Notes: a model not told the origin generated them from the sequence alone. A stretch of 64,000 bases of DNA from Paenibacillus apiarius (GCF_017052585.1 NZ_JAFFHZ010000001.1:5890001-5954000); one strand, 5' to 3'; shown: positions 1 to 15,700, counted from the first letter of the stretch. Program-made: numbers and translations.

Positions 1-3000
1 AAGAAGTTGCCGAGATTAAACCGATATATAAACCGCAAGAGAGTGAACAGCAAGTAGAGCGCTTGGCGATTACATTATCTCCTGAAGATGCATTGCAGTT
101 GAGGGAACTGATAGCTGCCCATCAATTGACGGTGAGTCATGTGGTGGAAACGGCCTGGGGAGTTGTTTTACAAGCATACAGCGGTCTGAAAGATGTGGTG
201 TTCGGGAAAGTAATGTCCGGGCGTCAAGCCGATGTGCGCGGAAGAGAGGGCATCGGCGGTCTGTTTATTAATACGATCCCGGTGCGTGTAGCGAGCAAAG
301 AAGATATGAGTATATTGGATCTGATCAAAGAAATGCAGCAGCAAGGGACTGAAAGTGAGCAATATGCCTATTGTTCGCTCGCTGAGATTCAAGCGCAGAC
401 AGAGCAGAAGCAGAACTTAATCCAAGTGCTCTATATGTTTGAAAACGATTATGTGGATGAGAACAAGCTAACAGATTTTATGTACGAAATTGAGTATGGC
501 TTGGACCAAACCAAGTACAACTTGATGTTATGCGCATACGAATATGAAGGGAAGATAGTATGTGAAATAATATACAATCCGAACGTGTATGCACGTGAGG
601 AAATAGCGCAAATTGTTGTACGGCTAGAACATGTGGTACAAGTTATCGTAGCAAACCCTGAAGGGAAGTTATCTGAGCTTGAAACAATAACAGAGGAAGA
701 ACAAGCACAGATACTAGGTTCATTTAATGATACAGGCTTACCGTATGCAAAGGATAAAACGATTCCAGCATTATGGGAAGAGCAGGTTGCAAACACACCG
801 GATGCAATCGCCCTCGTATATGAAGACAACCATGTGACGTATGACGCATTAAACAAAAAAATCAACCAAGTGGCATGGGCGCTTCGCAGACTGCACATCG
901 AACCTGATGACCGGGTGGTTATTGTAGCAGAGCGAAGTGTGGAGATGATTGCCGGGATGTATGGCATCATCAAGGCAGGCGCTGCATATGTGCCGGTCGA
1001 TCCTACGTTTCCAGCAGAGCGAATCCAGTTCATCCTAGCTGACTGTAAACCAAAGGCAGTGCTTGTGTATAAAGCTACGATTGAAACGGATCTGCCAACG
1101 ATTAATCTTGCTGATGATAAGCTCTGGGAAGGGATGAGCGATAATCCCGAGCAAATCAATGGCCCTAATGATTTGGCTTATATAATCTATACATCCGGGA
1201 CTACGGGGCAACCGAAGGGCGTAATGTTAGAGCATTGCGGTGTTGTGTCCTTACGGCATCATCTACTGAAGCAATATAACGTTACTAGTCAAGATAATGT
1301 GCTTCAATTTGCCAACTATGTCTTTGACGGTTCTGTATGGGAGATGACGTTATCCCTATTGTTAGGGGCGACGCTAACATTGGTGTCAAAATCCATTATA
1401 GCGGATGTAACACGTTTTAATTCTTTTATGCAAGAAAGCAGGATTACGATAGCTGCACTGCCGCCACAATACTATCTTCAGACGGCGTTTACTGGAGTTA
1501 GATGGTTAATAACGGCTGGAGCCGCAACAAATGAGTCGGTTATTGAACAAACACGGAATAGTGACACCCGATATTGTAACGGTTATGGTCCTACGGAATG
1601 TACGGTACAGGCTACGTATTGGGAATATGATGGGATAAGCGACGTGCCAAGCAACATCCCGATTGGTAAACCGATTGCAAATAATCATGTATATATACTA
1701 GACGGGGACAAATTATGCGGGATTGGTGTGCCTGGGGAGTTGTGCGTGGCAGGCGTCGGCGTTGCAAGGGGCTACCTCAACAAGCCGGAACTGACCAGTA
1801 AAAAATTCGTAGCGAACCCCTTTGTACCAGGGGAGCGGATGTACCGGACGGGGGACTTAGCTAAATGGCTACCGGATGGGAATATTGCTTATTTGGGTCG
1901 TATTGACGATCAAGTGAAGATCAGGGGGTTCCGGATCGAGCCGGGAGAAGTGGAAAATGCGCTGCGGCAGCTAGAAGGGATCCAAGATGCGGCGGTCATC
2001 GTACGGGAAACCCATGACGGAGAGAAAGCGCTATCTGCCTACCTAGTTTCGAAAGATCGAGTTCAGCTGCAAGCAGTGAGGCAGGACTTAGAGGAAATAC
2101 TACCGGCTTATATGATGCCAGCGTATATGATGCAGATTGATCAACTGCCGGTGACGCGCAACGGTAAGCTGGATAAACGGGCACTACCGGAGATCGTAGC
2201 GGTAAGCGAAAGGGAATACACCGCTCCGAAAAACGAACTTGAAACGCAACTGTGCAATATCCTTAGTGAGGTACTGGGCGTGGAGCGGGTCGGCACACAG
2301 GACAGCTTCTTTGAGCTGGGCGGGGACTCGATCAAAGCGATACGGATCGTGTCGAAGCTAAGAAGTGCAGGATATCAAATCGCTATCAAAGATATTATGC
2401 AAAAGTATACCGTTGAGGCGATCAGTTATGCGGCACAAAAGTCTGTCTTAGAGGAACAGTACGAGCAAGATGAAGTAAGTGGCCTCGTACCGCTGACACC
2501 GATCGTCAGAGAGTTTGCGTCCTGGAATCTTCCTATGCCACACCACTTCAATCAGGACATGCTGATGGAGATTGATCTAGAAGATGAGAAACAGCTTCGG
2601 GAAGTACTTGATGCCCTTATAGCGCATCATGATATCCTGAGATCCGTCTACCGGGAAGGTCAGCTAGAGATTGTAAAGGTGAGTGACAGCAAAGCGTATG
2701 ATCTAAAGGTGTATGACTTTAGCGAAGAACCAGCAGCAGCAGAACTCATGGGAGCGGCATGTACGGAACTGCACAGCAGTATCAACTTAGAAGAAGGGCC
2801 GCTGGTGAAGGCAGCGATGTTCCGGACGGGTGAAGGGAACCTGCTGTTTGTAGGGATCCATCATATTGTGGTGGACGGCGTATCGTGGCGTATCCTGCAA
2901 GAAGATATCAGCACAGCCATCCAGCAAGTAAAAGAAGGGACGCAAATCCGATTCCCGGCAAAGACGGCGTCGTATAAGGCATGGGCAGAAGCACTGGCAG

Positions 3001-3760
3001 AATATAAGGGCAGCCCTCTATTGCAAAAAGAACGGGCGTACTGGGAACGAGTAGCCACGCAGATGGAGTCCGGGAAACTTGGCATGGACGAACAGACGGG
3101 AGAAAGCGGGTATGGCAACTACACGATACATTTAAATGAAGAAGAAACCACACAGCTTATTCATCAGGCAGGTCGGGCGTATAATACCGAAATCAGTGAC
3201 TTGCTTATCAGCGCCTTGGGGATGACTGTGAAGAAATTGACAGGGGCTAGAGATGTAACGATAGGTATGGAAGGTCACGGAAGGGAACCGATTCATAAGC
3301 AGATCGATATCGACCGGACGGTCGGGTGGTTTACAAGTGTGTATCCGGTGGTGGTATCGTGCCATGATGAGATAGCAAAAAGTATCATTACGACAAAAGA
3401 GATATTGCGAAAAATCCCGAACCGAGGTCTTGGGTATGGGCTATTGCAGGAAGAATTGCCGGTTCGTCCGCTTGACGTTTTGTTTAACTATATGGGACAA
3501 ATGGACGCTGAGGCAAAGGGGAAGAAATTACACTTTTTTAGTTCAGGTAAAGGCTTAGCGGATGAGAATAAAATGTTGTCGGAATTGTTTATAAACGGTT
3601 TGATAAGTGAAAGAAGATTAACATTTACTTTCCGTTACAATAGAGGTCTTTTTTCAAGCAGTACGATACAAAGATTCGCTGAGATATATAAAGCGTGTAC
3701 TCAGTCTATGATTGCACATTGTATGCAGCAAGAAGAATCGGTTCGGACACCGTCTGACTA
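1..3760 (+). other. NRPS module 1: (half C)-A-T-E, D residue
   Basis: Approximate limits: C-domain C-terminal half 1-690, A 760-2190, T 2240-2440 (phosphopantetheine Ser at 2328), E 2490-3760. The pocket residues, aligned by eye to GrsA, read D-G-W-A-I-A-G-V-Q plus the usual Lys. This is W239-type and closest in style to Phe/Trp-like pockets, but not a code I can assign. The C half closely matches the DCL-type C domains of modules 6 and 7, so the preceding module should end with an E domain. The A domain looks mosaic: its front resembles modules 5/7 and its rear resembles modules 4/6. Confidence 0.8.
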
Positions 3761-6700
3761 TTCTGCAATTTCGATTACGGATGAAGATTTAAGTGTCCTG
3801 CATCGATTTTATCCAGGGAAAAATGAAATACAGGATATATTTGATTTATTGCCGCTACAGGAAGGTATTTTGTATCATGACCTGAAAAGTAGTGGTTCTG
3901 AATATTTAACCCAGTTTGTTTATCAGGTTAATCAACATATAAATACTAATTTCATGAGCAGTGCGTTTCAATGTTTGCTTAAAAAGCATGATGTGTTGAG
4001 AACGGCGATGGTGTATGAAGGGTTAAAACATCCGAAACAGATCATTTTGTCACATCGCTCACTTGATTGGGAGGAAATTGATTTAACAGCATACGATGAG
4101 AAAGAGCAACTAGCTAGACTAAATGAACTGATAGAGATGGATGTCAAGCGGGGATTTGATCTGCAGCTTAATGCGCTATTTCGCATAAAAATTATTAAAC
4201 TATCCACTAATTGCACGCAATTGATTTGGAGCTTTCATCATATTATTGCAGATGGATGGTGTACTGAATTATTATGTAACGATTTAAAAAATTACTATAA
4301 CTTGCTTCAAGATGGTTATAGTATACACGATGTAGAACAAGTTATTGAACAAGAGAAGTGCCAGGTTGCGACGTATGGTGATTATATTCAGTGGTTTCAG
4401 AATCAGGATGAGGAGCTTGCGCTTACGTATTGGTTCGAACGACTTCGTGATTATGACTTAACATACAAATACCGTCCGTATTTCGAGCCACCATATTCCA
4501 GCTCCAACTTGGCTCAAGTGAAAAAGAAGCTGGATGTTGAATTAACAAGCAGTTTGTTACTTTTAGCACAAGCGCATCAGATAACAATAAATACAATCAC
4601 TGAAGCAGCTTGGGGAATCGTATTACAACAGATTAACTTTACAAATGATATCGTGTTCGGCAAAGTAATTTCGGGAAGGCATGCCGAAGTAAGAGGGATT
4701 GAAAGCATAGTAGGTCTTTTTATTAACACGATACCAGTAAGGGTAAGCGCAGACGAGAATACAACGATTGTAGCACTTTTGCAGGAATTACAAGATCAAG
4801 GTATTGAAAGTACGATGCACGCTCACTGTTCACTGGTTAAAATTCAAGAACAGACCGCCCAAAAATCAGATTTGATTTCATCGCTTTTTGTTTTTGAGAA
4901 TCATTTGGCACAAGAACAGCAAAGTGAACATACAGATGGTTTGCAATTAGCGCTTGTTTCTTCGAGAGATGAAACAAATTATCCGCTTAATCTATTGGCT
5001 GCTGTAGAGGACGAGGCATTACGATTTACAGTTCTTTATAATCCAAACAAGCATGCTTTAGAAGAAGTAGAGATGATGCTCAGCATGTTAAACAATGTAT
5101 TATGTGCATTTGCTGAGTATCCTGAGAAGAAGATTTTCGATGTTGAATTAATTCGCAAGGAAGAGAAGGCACGAATACTAGGTGAATTCAATAATACGGC
5201 AAGCACATATCCGAAACATAAATCTATTCCAGACTTATTTGAAGAACAGGTTCAACTTACGCCCGATCAAATTTGTGTGGTATGCGATAAGGAACAATTA
5301 AGCTATCAACAATTAGACAAGGCCGCGCAAGGTATTGCCACCGAATTGCGAAAAAGGGGGGTATCATCAGGTCAATTAATTGGCATCGTGTGTGAGAAAA
5401 GCGTGCACATGATTGTAGGGCTACTGGGGATACTCAAAGCAGGATGTGGCTATGTACCAATTAATACGGATGAACCGGATAACCGCCTGCGCTTTATTTT
5501 GGAAGATTGCGGTTTGAATATCGTACTGTGCGGTGATGTAAAAGGGGATATGATTAATGTCCTTCAAGAGCACTGCACCGTCATAGATCTAAATGGAAGT
5601 TATGCAGCTATGACAGAGCGTGCCTTAATATCGGCAGATGATATTGCATATGTCATGTATACATCCGGTACGACAGGATATCCGAAAGGTGTTTGTGTTA
5701 CACATCAAAATGCCGTACGGCTTGTGAAGCAAACGAACTATGTTGATTTAAATGGGGCGCACATTTTGTTAACTGGTGCACTCTCCTTCGATGCGTCGAC
5801 ATTTGAAATATGGGGCGCACTTCTCAATGGCGGGAAATTGGTGTTAGCCGATACGCAGAGCATAACAGACGGGAACATGTTAGGAATGTTGATACACGAG
5901 CACCAGATTACGATGATGTGGATGACTGCGCAGCTTTTCAATTATATGGTAGACACTAGATGCGAAGTTTTTCAACCATTACAGTATTTATTGGTTGGAG
6001 GAGAGAGGTTATCGGCGAAACATATCAAAGCAGTAAGGGAAAAGCATCCGCAACTCAGAGTGATTAATGGGTATGGTCCAACAGAAAATACGACCTTTTC
6101 TGTTACGTATGCAATAGAGACGGATTACTTCAATATCCCTATCGGGAAGCCAATCAGCAATAGTACAGCGTATATTTTGGATAGAAAAATGCAGCTATGT
6201 GGAATTGGTGTTCCAGGGGAACTTGTTGTAGGCGGCGACGGCGTAGCGAAAGGATATATGAACCAACCAAAACTTACTGTGGAGAAGTTTATTGAGAATC
6301 CGCTTATTCCTGATGAGCGGCTGTACCGTACCGGAGATATTGCGATGTGGTTGCCGGATGGGGATATTGCGTATATTGGACGTATTGATGACCAAGTGAA
6401 AATTCGAGGGTACAGGATTGAAGTGGGCGAGGTAGAGCATGCTCTTCGAAGATTAGAAGGTATCCAAGATGCGATCGTCATCGCCCGCGAACAAGATAGA
6501 AGAGAAAAGGAACTGTACGCATACCTGGTATCTAGCACTGAGATTCAGATGCATAAAGTGCGGAATTCCCTTGGTGAGACACTTCCTGCCTATATGGTGC
6601 CGCAGCATATGATACAGATTGAGAAAGTTCCTATGACACGAAACGGAAAGGTAGATAAGCGAGCGCTTTCTGAAATACAGATCGTGCATGAGCAGCAATA

Positions 6701-9700
6701 CACGGCTGCGGCGACTGAATTGGAAGTCATTCTTTGCAATATATTCGGTGATGTACTTTCTGTTGACCGTGTTGGTATTTATGATGATTTCTTTGCGTTA
6801 GGTGGTCACTCATTACATGCTGTACGCGTTATCAATCAGATTGAAGCGATGATTGGAATACGTTTACCGATAACAACACTGTTTGAGAATCCGCATATTA
6901 AAGCGCTCAGTCAGCACCTTGAACGAATCAGTGCAGGACATACTTCGCAGAATACGTTATATACAAAGGCTGTGTTTGAACCCATACCACATGCTATGCA
7001 GAAAGAAACATATCGGATGTCTTCAGCTCAAAAGCGTCTTTATGCGATTCAAGAGATGGATCAGAATAGTACGGCTTATAATATGACGTTATTGCGTCGA
7101 ATGGATGCAGACCTTGATCGTGAACGACTTCAGCTAGCACTGAAGCAACTCATACAACGGCATGAAAGCTTACGAACAAGCTTTCATATGGAGAACGGAG
7201 AAGCAATACAGCGTATTCATGACCATGTGCCGTTTACGCTTCTGATTACTGAAGAAGAAGATGATAATACAGGGTTTGTGCGTGCATTTGATTTGTCTCA
7301 AGCGCCATTAATACGTGTTAAAGTAATTAATCAAAAAGAAGGTGGTTATCTCCTAGCCTTCGATATGCACCATATCATTTCTGATGGGACATCGATTAAT
7401 ATTCTAATGCAGGATTTGTCCAAGCTATATAATGGCGAACCCCTTGAGACAATGCCGATTCAATATAAAGATTATAGCGAATGGTTGCAGACTCAAGACA
7501 TGACGGAACATGAGACGTATTGGTTGAACTCGTTGCAAGGTGAAATACCAGTACTGGATTTACCAACAGACTTTACACGTCCGCAAGTACAACAGTATAC
7601 AGGGAAAGCAGTCGTGAGTCATGTAGAGTTACGGGAAGCTGTAACAGCATTGTGCCGGATATCGGGTGCAACCGAGTATATGATACTACTGAGCACATGG
7701 ATGATTTTGTTGAGTAAATATAGCCGTCAGGATGATATTATCGTAGGTTGCCCTGTTAATGGACGTTTACATTATGATACAGAGCCAATAATCGGTATGT
7801 TCGTGAATACGATTGCATTACGTGGAAGACCATCAGGAAAGAAGAATTTCGTAGATTTCCTGTCGGAGATGAAAGAAGTATGTCTAAAAGGGATAGAGCA
7901 TCAAGCATATCCGCTCGAAGATCTGGTTGATATTATGGGCTTGCATCGGGATATGTCCCGGAATCCGCTTTTTGATGTGTTGTTTGTGTTTCAGAATAAT
8001 GAAGAAGCAGATTTTGATTTTTATGGCATAAACAGTATGAATGTTCATGATGAATATAGTTTACAGCACAGTTCGGCTAAATTTGATTTAACATTAGAAG
8101 TGACGCCAATGGCAAGTGGCTACCACATTGAAGTACGCTATGCAACAAGCCTATACCAAGAAGAAAGCGTACGCCGAATGGTGAAACATTATGAAACGTT
8201 GTTGGCAGCAGTTACGCAATCCCCTAAGCTTGAAATATGTCAACTGCCAATGATGACGCAAGCAGAAAGGGAGCACATTTTAACCTCATTTAACGCTACG
8301 TCCTGTGTTTATGATGTGACGACACCAATTCATGAACAATTTGAGCAGATTGTACAGGCTATGCCGGGGAAAACGGCTCTACGCTTTCGAGATCAAGCTC
8401 TGACATACGCACAGTTAAATATGAGGGCAAATCAGCTTGCGAGAATACTGCTACTTCATGGTACGCGCCGCGGAGATTTTGTAGGTATTTTACTCGGTCG
8501 CAGTATAGAAATGATGGTTGGAATACTCGCAACGTTAAAGGTAGGCGCGGCTTATGTGCCAATAGATCCGACATATCCTGTGGAGCGGATTCAGTATATG
8601 GTGGAAGATAGCTGGTTATCGGCAGTATTGACTCAGAGGCAATACGATGACACGATCGAGCTACCTTCCAATGTAAGACGCATTCATGTGGATCAAGAAT
8701 GGTGTGATGAATCTAGTCATAATCTGCATACGATTGTAGACGCAACCGATATCGCTTACATCATCTATACTTCAGGCTCTACAGGCAAACCAAAAGGGGT
8801 AATGGTGGAACATCGCTCGATTAGTAACTTGATTGCAGGTCTAGATCAGTTACAAAACTTGGATTCGACGAAGACAATGTTATGTGTATCGAATATTGCG
8901 TTCGACGGCACAGTCTATGAGTCACTATTTGCCTTGCTCAAAGGAATGCAGATTGTAATTGCCGATGAGGAAGCACAACACGATCCAAAGTTACTCTTGC
9001 AATTGATTGAGCAATATGACGTGAACATCATGAAGGGTACACCGACGCGGATGAAGATGCTTATGGATGAAGTTCGGGATGTTCATCCATTACATTGTTT
9101 GGAAGTAATCGTTGTCGGCGGAGAGCCATTAACGGATGATTTGGCCACTGCTTTGCTTGAAAAATGGGATATTCGTTTGTTCAATCTGTATGGTCCGACG
9201 GAAGCAACGGTAGACGCAACAGGGATTGAAATTCATGTACATGACAAAGTTACGATTGGAAAACCAATTGCCAATGTACAAGTATTTATATTAGATTCTT
9301 ACGGATCTCCGCTTCCAATCGGTGTGGCAGGTGAGCTTTGTATCAGTGGACCGGGTGTTGCCAGGGGATATCTTAATCGGAGTGATCTTACCGCAGAGAA
9401 ATTCGTTGACAACCCATTTTTGCAAGGTGAGCGGATGTATTGCACGGGAGACCTTGCCCGCTGGCTACCAGACGGTAATATTGAATATATTGGCCGCATC
9501 GATGATCAAGTAAAGGTTAGAGGATACCGCATCGAACTGGGCGAAATTGAGCATGTCCTGCGAAAACAACCTGACGTGCTGAATGCTGTTGTGATGGTTA
9601 GAGAAGATGCGGCAGGGGATGATTATTTATGCGCTTATGTGGTGCCAAATGATCAAGTGACATTGGATACTGAAGCAATTAGAGAAGATATTCGCCAGGT

Positions 9701-12700
9701 TTTACCTGATTATATGATCCCAGCATACATCGTTCCACTGGTGCAGTTTCCTATTACGAGCAATGGGAAACTAGACCGCCGCAGCCTGCCTGAGCCAGAT
9801 CGCAAGGGGAGGGGCAATAAGTATGTTGCTCCGAGAGATCAAACTGAATCGGTGCTTGTGAATATTTTCCGAGAGGTACTTGGTGTTGAACGTATTAGTA
9901 TAAAAGATAGTTTCTTCGAACTTGGCGGAGACTCCATAAAAGCTATCCGGATTGTATCGAAGATGAGAAGCGCCGGTTATCTTATTTCGGTACCGGATAT
10001 TTTAAGTCAATACACAGTTGAAAAGATTGCATACAAAGTAGGCAGGGAATCAGAGATCCAGTATGATCAGGGTGAAGTTACGGGTCAGGTCATGAATACA
10101 CCGATCATGCATGATTTTTGTGCAAGAAATTACTCTAATCCTAACTATCATAATCAAGATGCTCTTTTGACGGTTAGAACGGATAACGAAACGCACATTC
10201 ATGAAGCATTGCAAGCTGTTGCTGTTCACCATGATATATTACGGGCAATTTACCGGGATGGTAGTCTGACAATTTTAAGTAGTACGGATAGTAAACTTTA
10301 TGAGTTACAAGTGTTTGAGGTTCATGCGGATCTTAATGGTTCGGCGTGGATCGAAAGCGCTTCCACTAGAATTCATCAAAGCATGGATATTAACAAAGGC
10401 CCTTTGATGAAAGCGGCACTCTTCAAAACCGAGTCTGCCAACTATCTTTTCTTGTGTATTCATCATCTTGTCATTGACGCAGTATCATGGCAAATTTTGC
10501 TTGAAGACTTAGAGACTGCTCTCTTGCAGCTTAAAGACGGAAAGGAAATAAAGTTACCATCAAAAACACTTGCTTTTAAAGACTGGGCGGAATCATTAGA
10601 AGAATATAGAAGCACAAACGAGATTACTACCCAAGCGAATTATTGGAATACAATCATCGCAGCCATGCAGGAAGAGAAACTGCTTATAGACGACGATCCT
10701 CATGATCATGGGTATGAGGATGTGACAATAACGTTCCGTAAGGATAAGACAGAACAGCTTATAAGGCAAGCAGGAAAAGCGTTTGGTACCGAAATCAATG
10801 ATTTGCTTATAAGTGCAATCGGCGTTGCAACACATGCGCTGACGAAACAATCAAAAGTGTCGGTTTGCCTGGAAGGACATGGAAGAGAAGCGATACACAA
10901 GAAAGTGGATATCGATCGTACTATAGGATGGTTTACGGTAAAGTTCCCAATTCGTGTTTCGTGTCATGATGATTTACGGAAGAGTATTATTGATACAAAA
11001 GAAATGTTACGGAAAGTACCTTTACGTGGGTTGGGATTTGGCTTATTACAAGGTGATTATTTGGCGATTGAGTCCGATATTTACTTCAATTATTTAGGGC
11101 AGTTGGATACAGAATCGAATGTTACCCTGTTTACGAACAACAAGAGTATAGCGAATTCGAATGGTACCGAAGGCGCAATTGATATGAACGGGTATATTGT
11201 ACAGAATATGCTACATTTTATAATCCGCTATGACCGCAGTAAATATAATAGGAACACCGTAGAGCGTTTTGCAGCATTATATAAGGAAAAACTTGGCGAT
11301 ATTATCACATATTGCTGTGTACAAGACAAACCGGTGAAGACGGCTTCTGATTATTCATGCGATGACTTGACGAGTGATGAATTAGGACTGATCCGGGAGT
11401 TCATTGCTGATAAAGAGGATATTGATGATATTTATACGCTAACTCCGATGCAGGAAGGAATCTTATACCATTATTTACTGAATCGGCAATCAACCAGCTA
11501 TGTTACACAAATGGTGTATCACTATAACGGTAATCAAAGTGAACATACGTTTGGGGTAGCGCTGAAACTGCTAACGAAACGACATGATGTACTGCGAACT
11601 GCAATTGTATATGACCATGGCGCTAAATCTAGACAACTTCTTTTGCGAAGTCGTGAAATCGAATATGCAGTTGTGGACTGGTCGGACAAGGATCGTGCAG
11701 AACAAGCTTCTCATATTTCTACATGGGTTGATTCTGACCTGAAGCGGGGTTTTGATCTACAGCAAGAAGCATTGTTGCGGGTTACCAATATCATGTTAAG
11801 TAGAACAGAAGGGAAATTAATTTGGAGTTCTCACCACATCATCTCGGATGGATGGTCAGACAACGTTATATTTAATGACTTTATACAAATATGCGAAAAG
11901 CTACAACAAGGCTTGTCTGTTGTGGAGCTTGAGCAAGGGTTAGAGGAAGAGAAGGAAAAGAGCTTACATTTCAAGGACTTCGTTAACTGGTTGGAAAAAC
12001 AAGATGAAGAAAGGAGCTTGCTATACTGGAGAGAGCTCCTACTAGACTATGAAGAGTCTGCTGACATTAAGCCGCTCCGTCAACCTGAAGAAACATCTAG
12101 CGAGATGAAGCGAATTAATCATAAACTTCCTGTTGATGTAACAAGACAACTTCTTAATACGGCTGCAACGTACAATATTACGCTGAATACTATGATAGAG
12201 ACGGCTTTAGGTATCGTATTACAGGAATTGTGCGGCATAAAGGATGTTGTCTTTGGCAAGGTGGTCTCCGGAAGAAATGCTGATGTAAGAGGGATAGAGC
12301 ATATTGCCGGAATATTTGTTAACACCATTCCAATTCGTATTTGTTGTGATGATGGAATGCACATATGCGATATTTGGAGAAAAACGCAAGAACAAGCGAT
12401 ACTAAGTGATCAGCATGGACATTGTTCTTTTGCCAAAGTACAACGACTGACCAAACAGAACACCGATTTAGTTAAAGTTTTGTTTACATTTGATAACGAT
12501 GATACATGGGATGAAGTACGACAAAGTGAAACTTCAGCTTTTCAGTTTACCGTAGAGGGTGGACGGGAGCAAACCAATTATACGACTACGTTTAAAGCGT
12601 ATCTTGATACCAGTCAGCTACATGTCGATGCATTGTATGATCCTAGAAAGCTGGCAGCAGAAGACGTTGTCAATATTATGTCAAAGATACAAAGTGTATC

Positions 12701-15700
12701 ATTGTCATGTGCAGCAAACCCAGAAATGAAGTTATCTGAACTCGAGACGACAACAGAGGAAGAAAAAGAGCAGATACTAGGTGCGTTTCAAACTAAGCCA
12801 ACCCAATATCCGCACGAGGAATCGATCAAAAGCTTATTTGAGGCGCAGGTGAAGAAAACACCGGATCGGATAGCGGTATCTTGCGGGACGGAGCAACTGA
12901 CGTATGCGGAGTTGAATGCGAAGGCGAACATCGTTGCCAATCGGCTGCTTGCTACTAAAGCCGAGCACGAAACAGGCAAAGGCGAAACGATGGTAGCGTT
13001 GCTGTTAGAACGCAATATTGATATGGTCATCGGGATACTCGGAGTAGTGAAGGCCGGATATGTCTATGTGCCAATCGATCCAGAGGCACTACAAGACCGT
13101 ATCCAGTATACACTGTCGGATAGTGGTGCAAGCTTGCTTCTTGTCAATCAAGGAAAAGAACATACAGTTTCATTTCAGCAAGGAGGAATATATGCGATAG
13201 AGCATCTGTATGCGAATATACCAGGTATATCGGATGTACCACACAGAACAGAGCTGGAAGCCAATCCGGATGTATCCATCGCACCGCAAGATGCTCTATA
13301 TATCATATATACGTCAGGCACGACAGGTGAACCAAAGGGAACGATAATCGAACATGAATGTGTCGTCCGGTTGATGAAAAACGATGACATGCCGTTTGAT
13401 TTCCATGAAGAGGATGTATGGAGCCTGTTTGCAGCCTACAACTTTGACGTATCGGTATGGGAAATGTATGGAGCGCTATTATACGGAGGTCACCTTGTCG
13501 TCGTACCTAACGACGCCAAAAAGGACAGCTACGCCTTTTTAGATATACTACGTGAAAAAAGGGTAACGGTACTAAACCAAGTGCCATCCTCTTTTTATAA
13601 TCTGATGCAAGTTGAGCTAGCAGAAGCAGGGGAGAGACTGTGCGTCAAACATCTAATCTTTGCCGGAGAGGCGCTGCAGGTAGGGAAATTAAAGGCATGG
13701 CATGCGAAGTATCCGGAGATGAACATCGTGAATATGTACGGGATAACAGAGACGACTGTCCATGTAACGTACAAAGCGATCACGGCAGAAGATATTGCGC
13801 TAGATGTAAACGACGTCGGAAAGGCGCTCCCTACACTGAAGATCTATATGCTAGATGGGGACAAGCTATGCGGGATTGGTGTGCCCGGGGAACTGTGCGT
13901 GGCAGGCGTCGGCGTCGCAAGAGGCTACCTCAACAAACCGGAACTAACGAATAAAAAATTCGTAGAGAACCCTTTTGTACCAGGGGAGCGGATGTACCGG
14001 TCGGGGGACTTAGCCAAATGGTTGCCGGACGGGAACATAGCCTATTTGGGCCGTATTGATGACCAAGTGAAGATCAGGGGGTTCCGGATCGAGCTGGGAG
14101 AAGTAGAAAATGCGCTGCGGCAACTGGCAGGAATCCAAGATGCGGCGGTCATCGTACGGGAAACCCATGACGGAGAGAAAGCGCTGTTTGCCTACCTCAT
14201 ATCGAAAGATCAAGTCCAACTGCAAGCGGTGAGACAGGACTTGGAGGAAGTGCTGCCGGCTTATATGGTGCCCGCGTATATGATGCAGATTGATCAACTG
14301 CCGGTGACGCGCAACGGCAAGCTGGATAAACGGGCGCTGCCGGAGATCGTGGCAGTAAGCGAGAAGGAATACACGGCTCCGAAAAACGAACTTGAAGCGC
14401 AACTATGTAATATCTTTAGTGAAGTACTGGGCGTAGAGCGAGTCGGCACGCAGGACAGCTTCTTTGAACTAGGCGGGGACTCGATCAAAGCGATACGGAT
14501 CGTGTCGAAGCTAAGAAGTGCAGGATATCAAATCGCCATCAAAGATATTATGCAAAAGTATACCGTTGAGGCGATTAGTTATGCGGCACAAAAGTCTGCC
14601 CTAGAGGAACAGTACGAGCAAGCTGAAGTAAGTGGCCTCGTACCGCTGACACCGATCGTCAGAGAGTTTGCGTCCTGGAATCTTCCTAAGCCACACCACT
14701 TCAATCAGGACATGCTGATGGAGATTGATCTGGAAGATGAGAAGCAGCTTCGGGAAGTGCTGGATGCCCTTATAGCGCATCATGATATGTTGCGGTCTAT
14801 CTACCGGGAAGGTCAGCTAGAGATTGTAAAGGTGAGTGCCAGCAAAGCGTATGAGCTAAAGGTGTATGACTTTAGCGAAGAACCAGCAGCAGCAGCACTC
14901 ATGGAAGCGGCATGTACGGAACTGCACAGCAGTATCAACTTAGAAGAAGGGCCGCTGGTGAAGGCAGCGATGTTCCGGACGGGTGAAGGGAACCTGCTGT
15001 TTGTAGGGATCCATCATCTTGTGGTGGACGGCGTATCGTGGCGTATCCTGCAAGAAGATATTGGAACAGCTATCCAGCAAGTAAAAGAAGGAACCAAGAT
15101 CCGATTCCCGGCAAAGACAGCGTCATATAAGGCATGGGCGGAGGCGTTGGTAGAATATAAGGACAGCCACCTCTTGCAGAAAGAACGGGCGTACTGGGAA
15201 CGAGTAGCAGCGCAGATGGCGGCAGGCGAACTCTGGATGGACGAACAGACAGGAGAATGCGGGTATGGCAGTTGCACGATACATTTAAATAAGGAAGAAA
15301 CCGCACAGCTTATCCACCAGGCAAGTCGGGCGTATAATACCGAGATCAATGACTTGCTTATTAGCGCCCTAGGAATGACCGTGAAGAAACTGACAGGGGC
15401 AAGAGATGTAACGATAGGTATGGAAGGACACGGAAGAGAACCGATTCATAAGCGGATCGATATCGACCGGACGGTCGGATGGTTTACAAGTATATATCCA
15501 GTGGTGGTTCCGTGTCATGAGGATATAGCAGAAAGTATCATTACAACCAAAGAGATGCTACGTAAAGTCCCGAACCGAGGCCTTGGATATGGTCTATTAC
15601 AGGATGAATTGCCAGTCCGGCCGCTTGAAGTCATGTTTAACTACATGGGACAAATGGACGCTGAGGCGAAGGGGAGAAAACTACACTTTTTTAGTTCGGG

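Noticed and set aside
449..1159. Long minus-strand open frames inside the NRPS genes (also 13640-13954, 14010-14402, 22705-23019, 23075-23467)
   Set aside because: They mirror the coding bias of the NRPS, recur at each repeated module, and have neither ribosome binding sites nor domain character.
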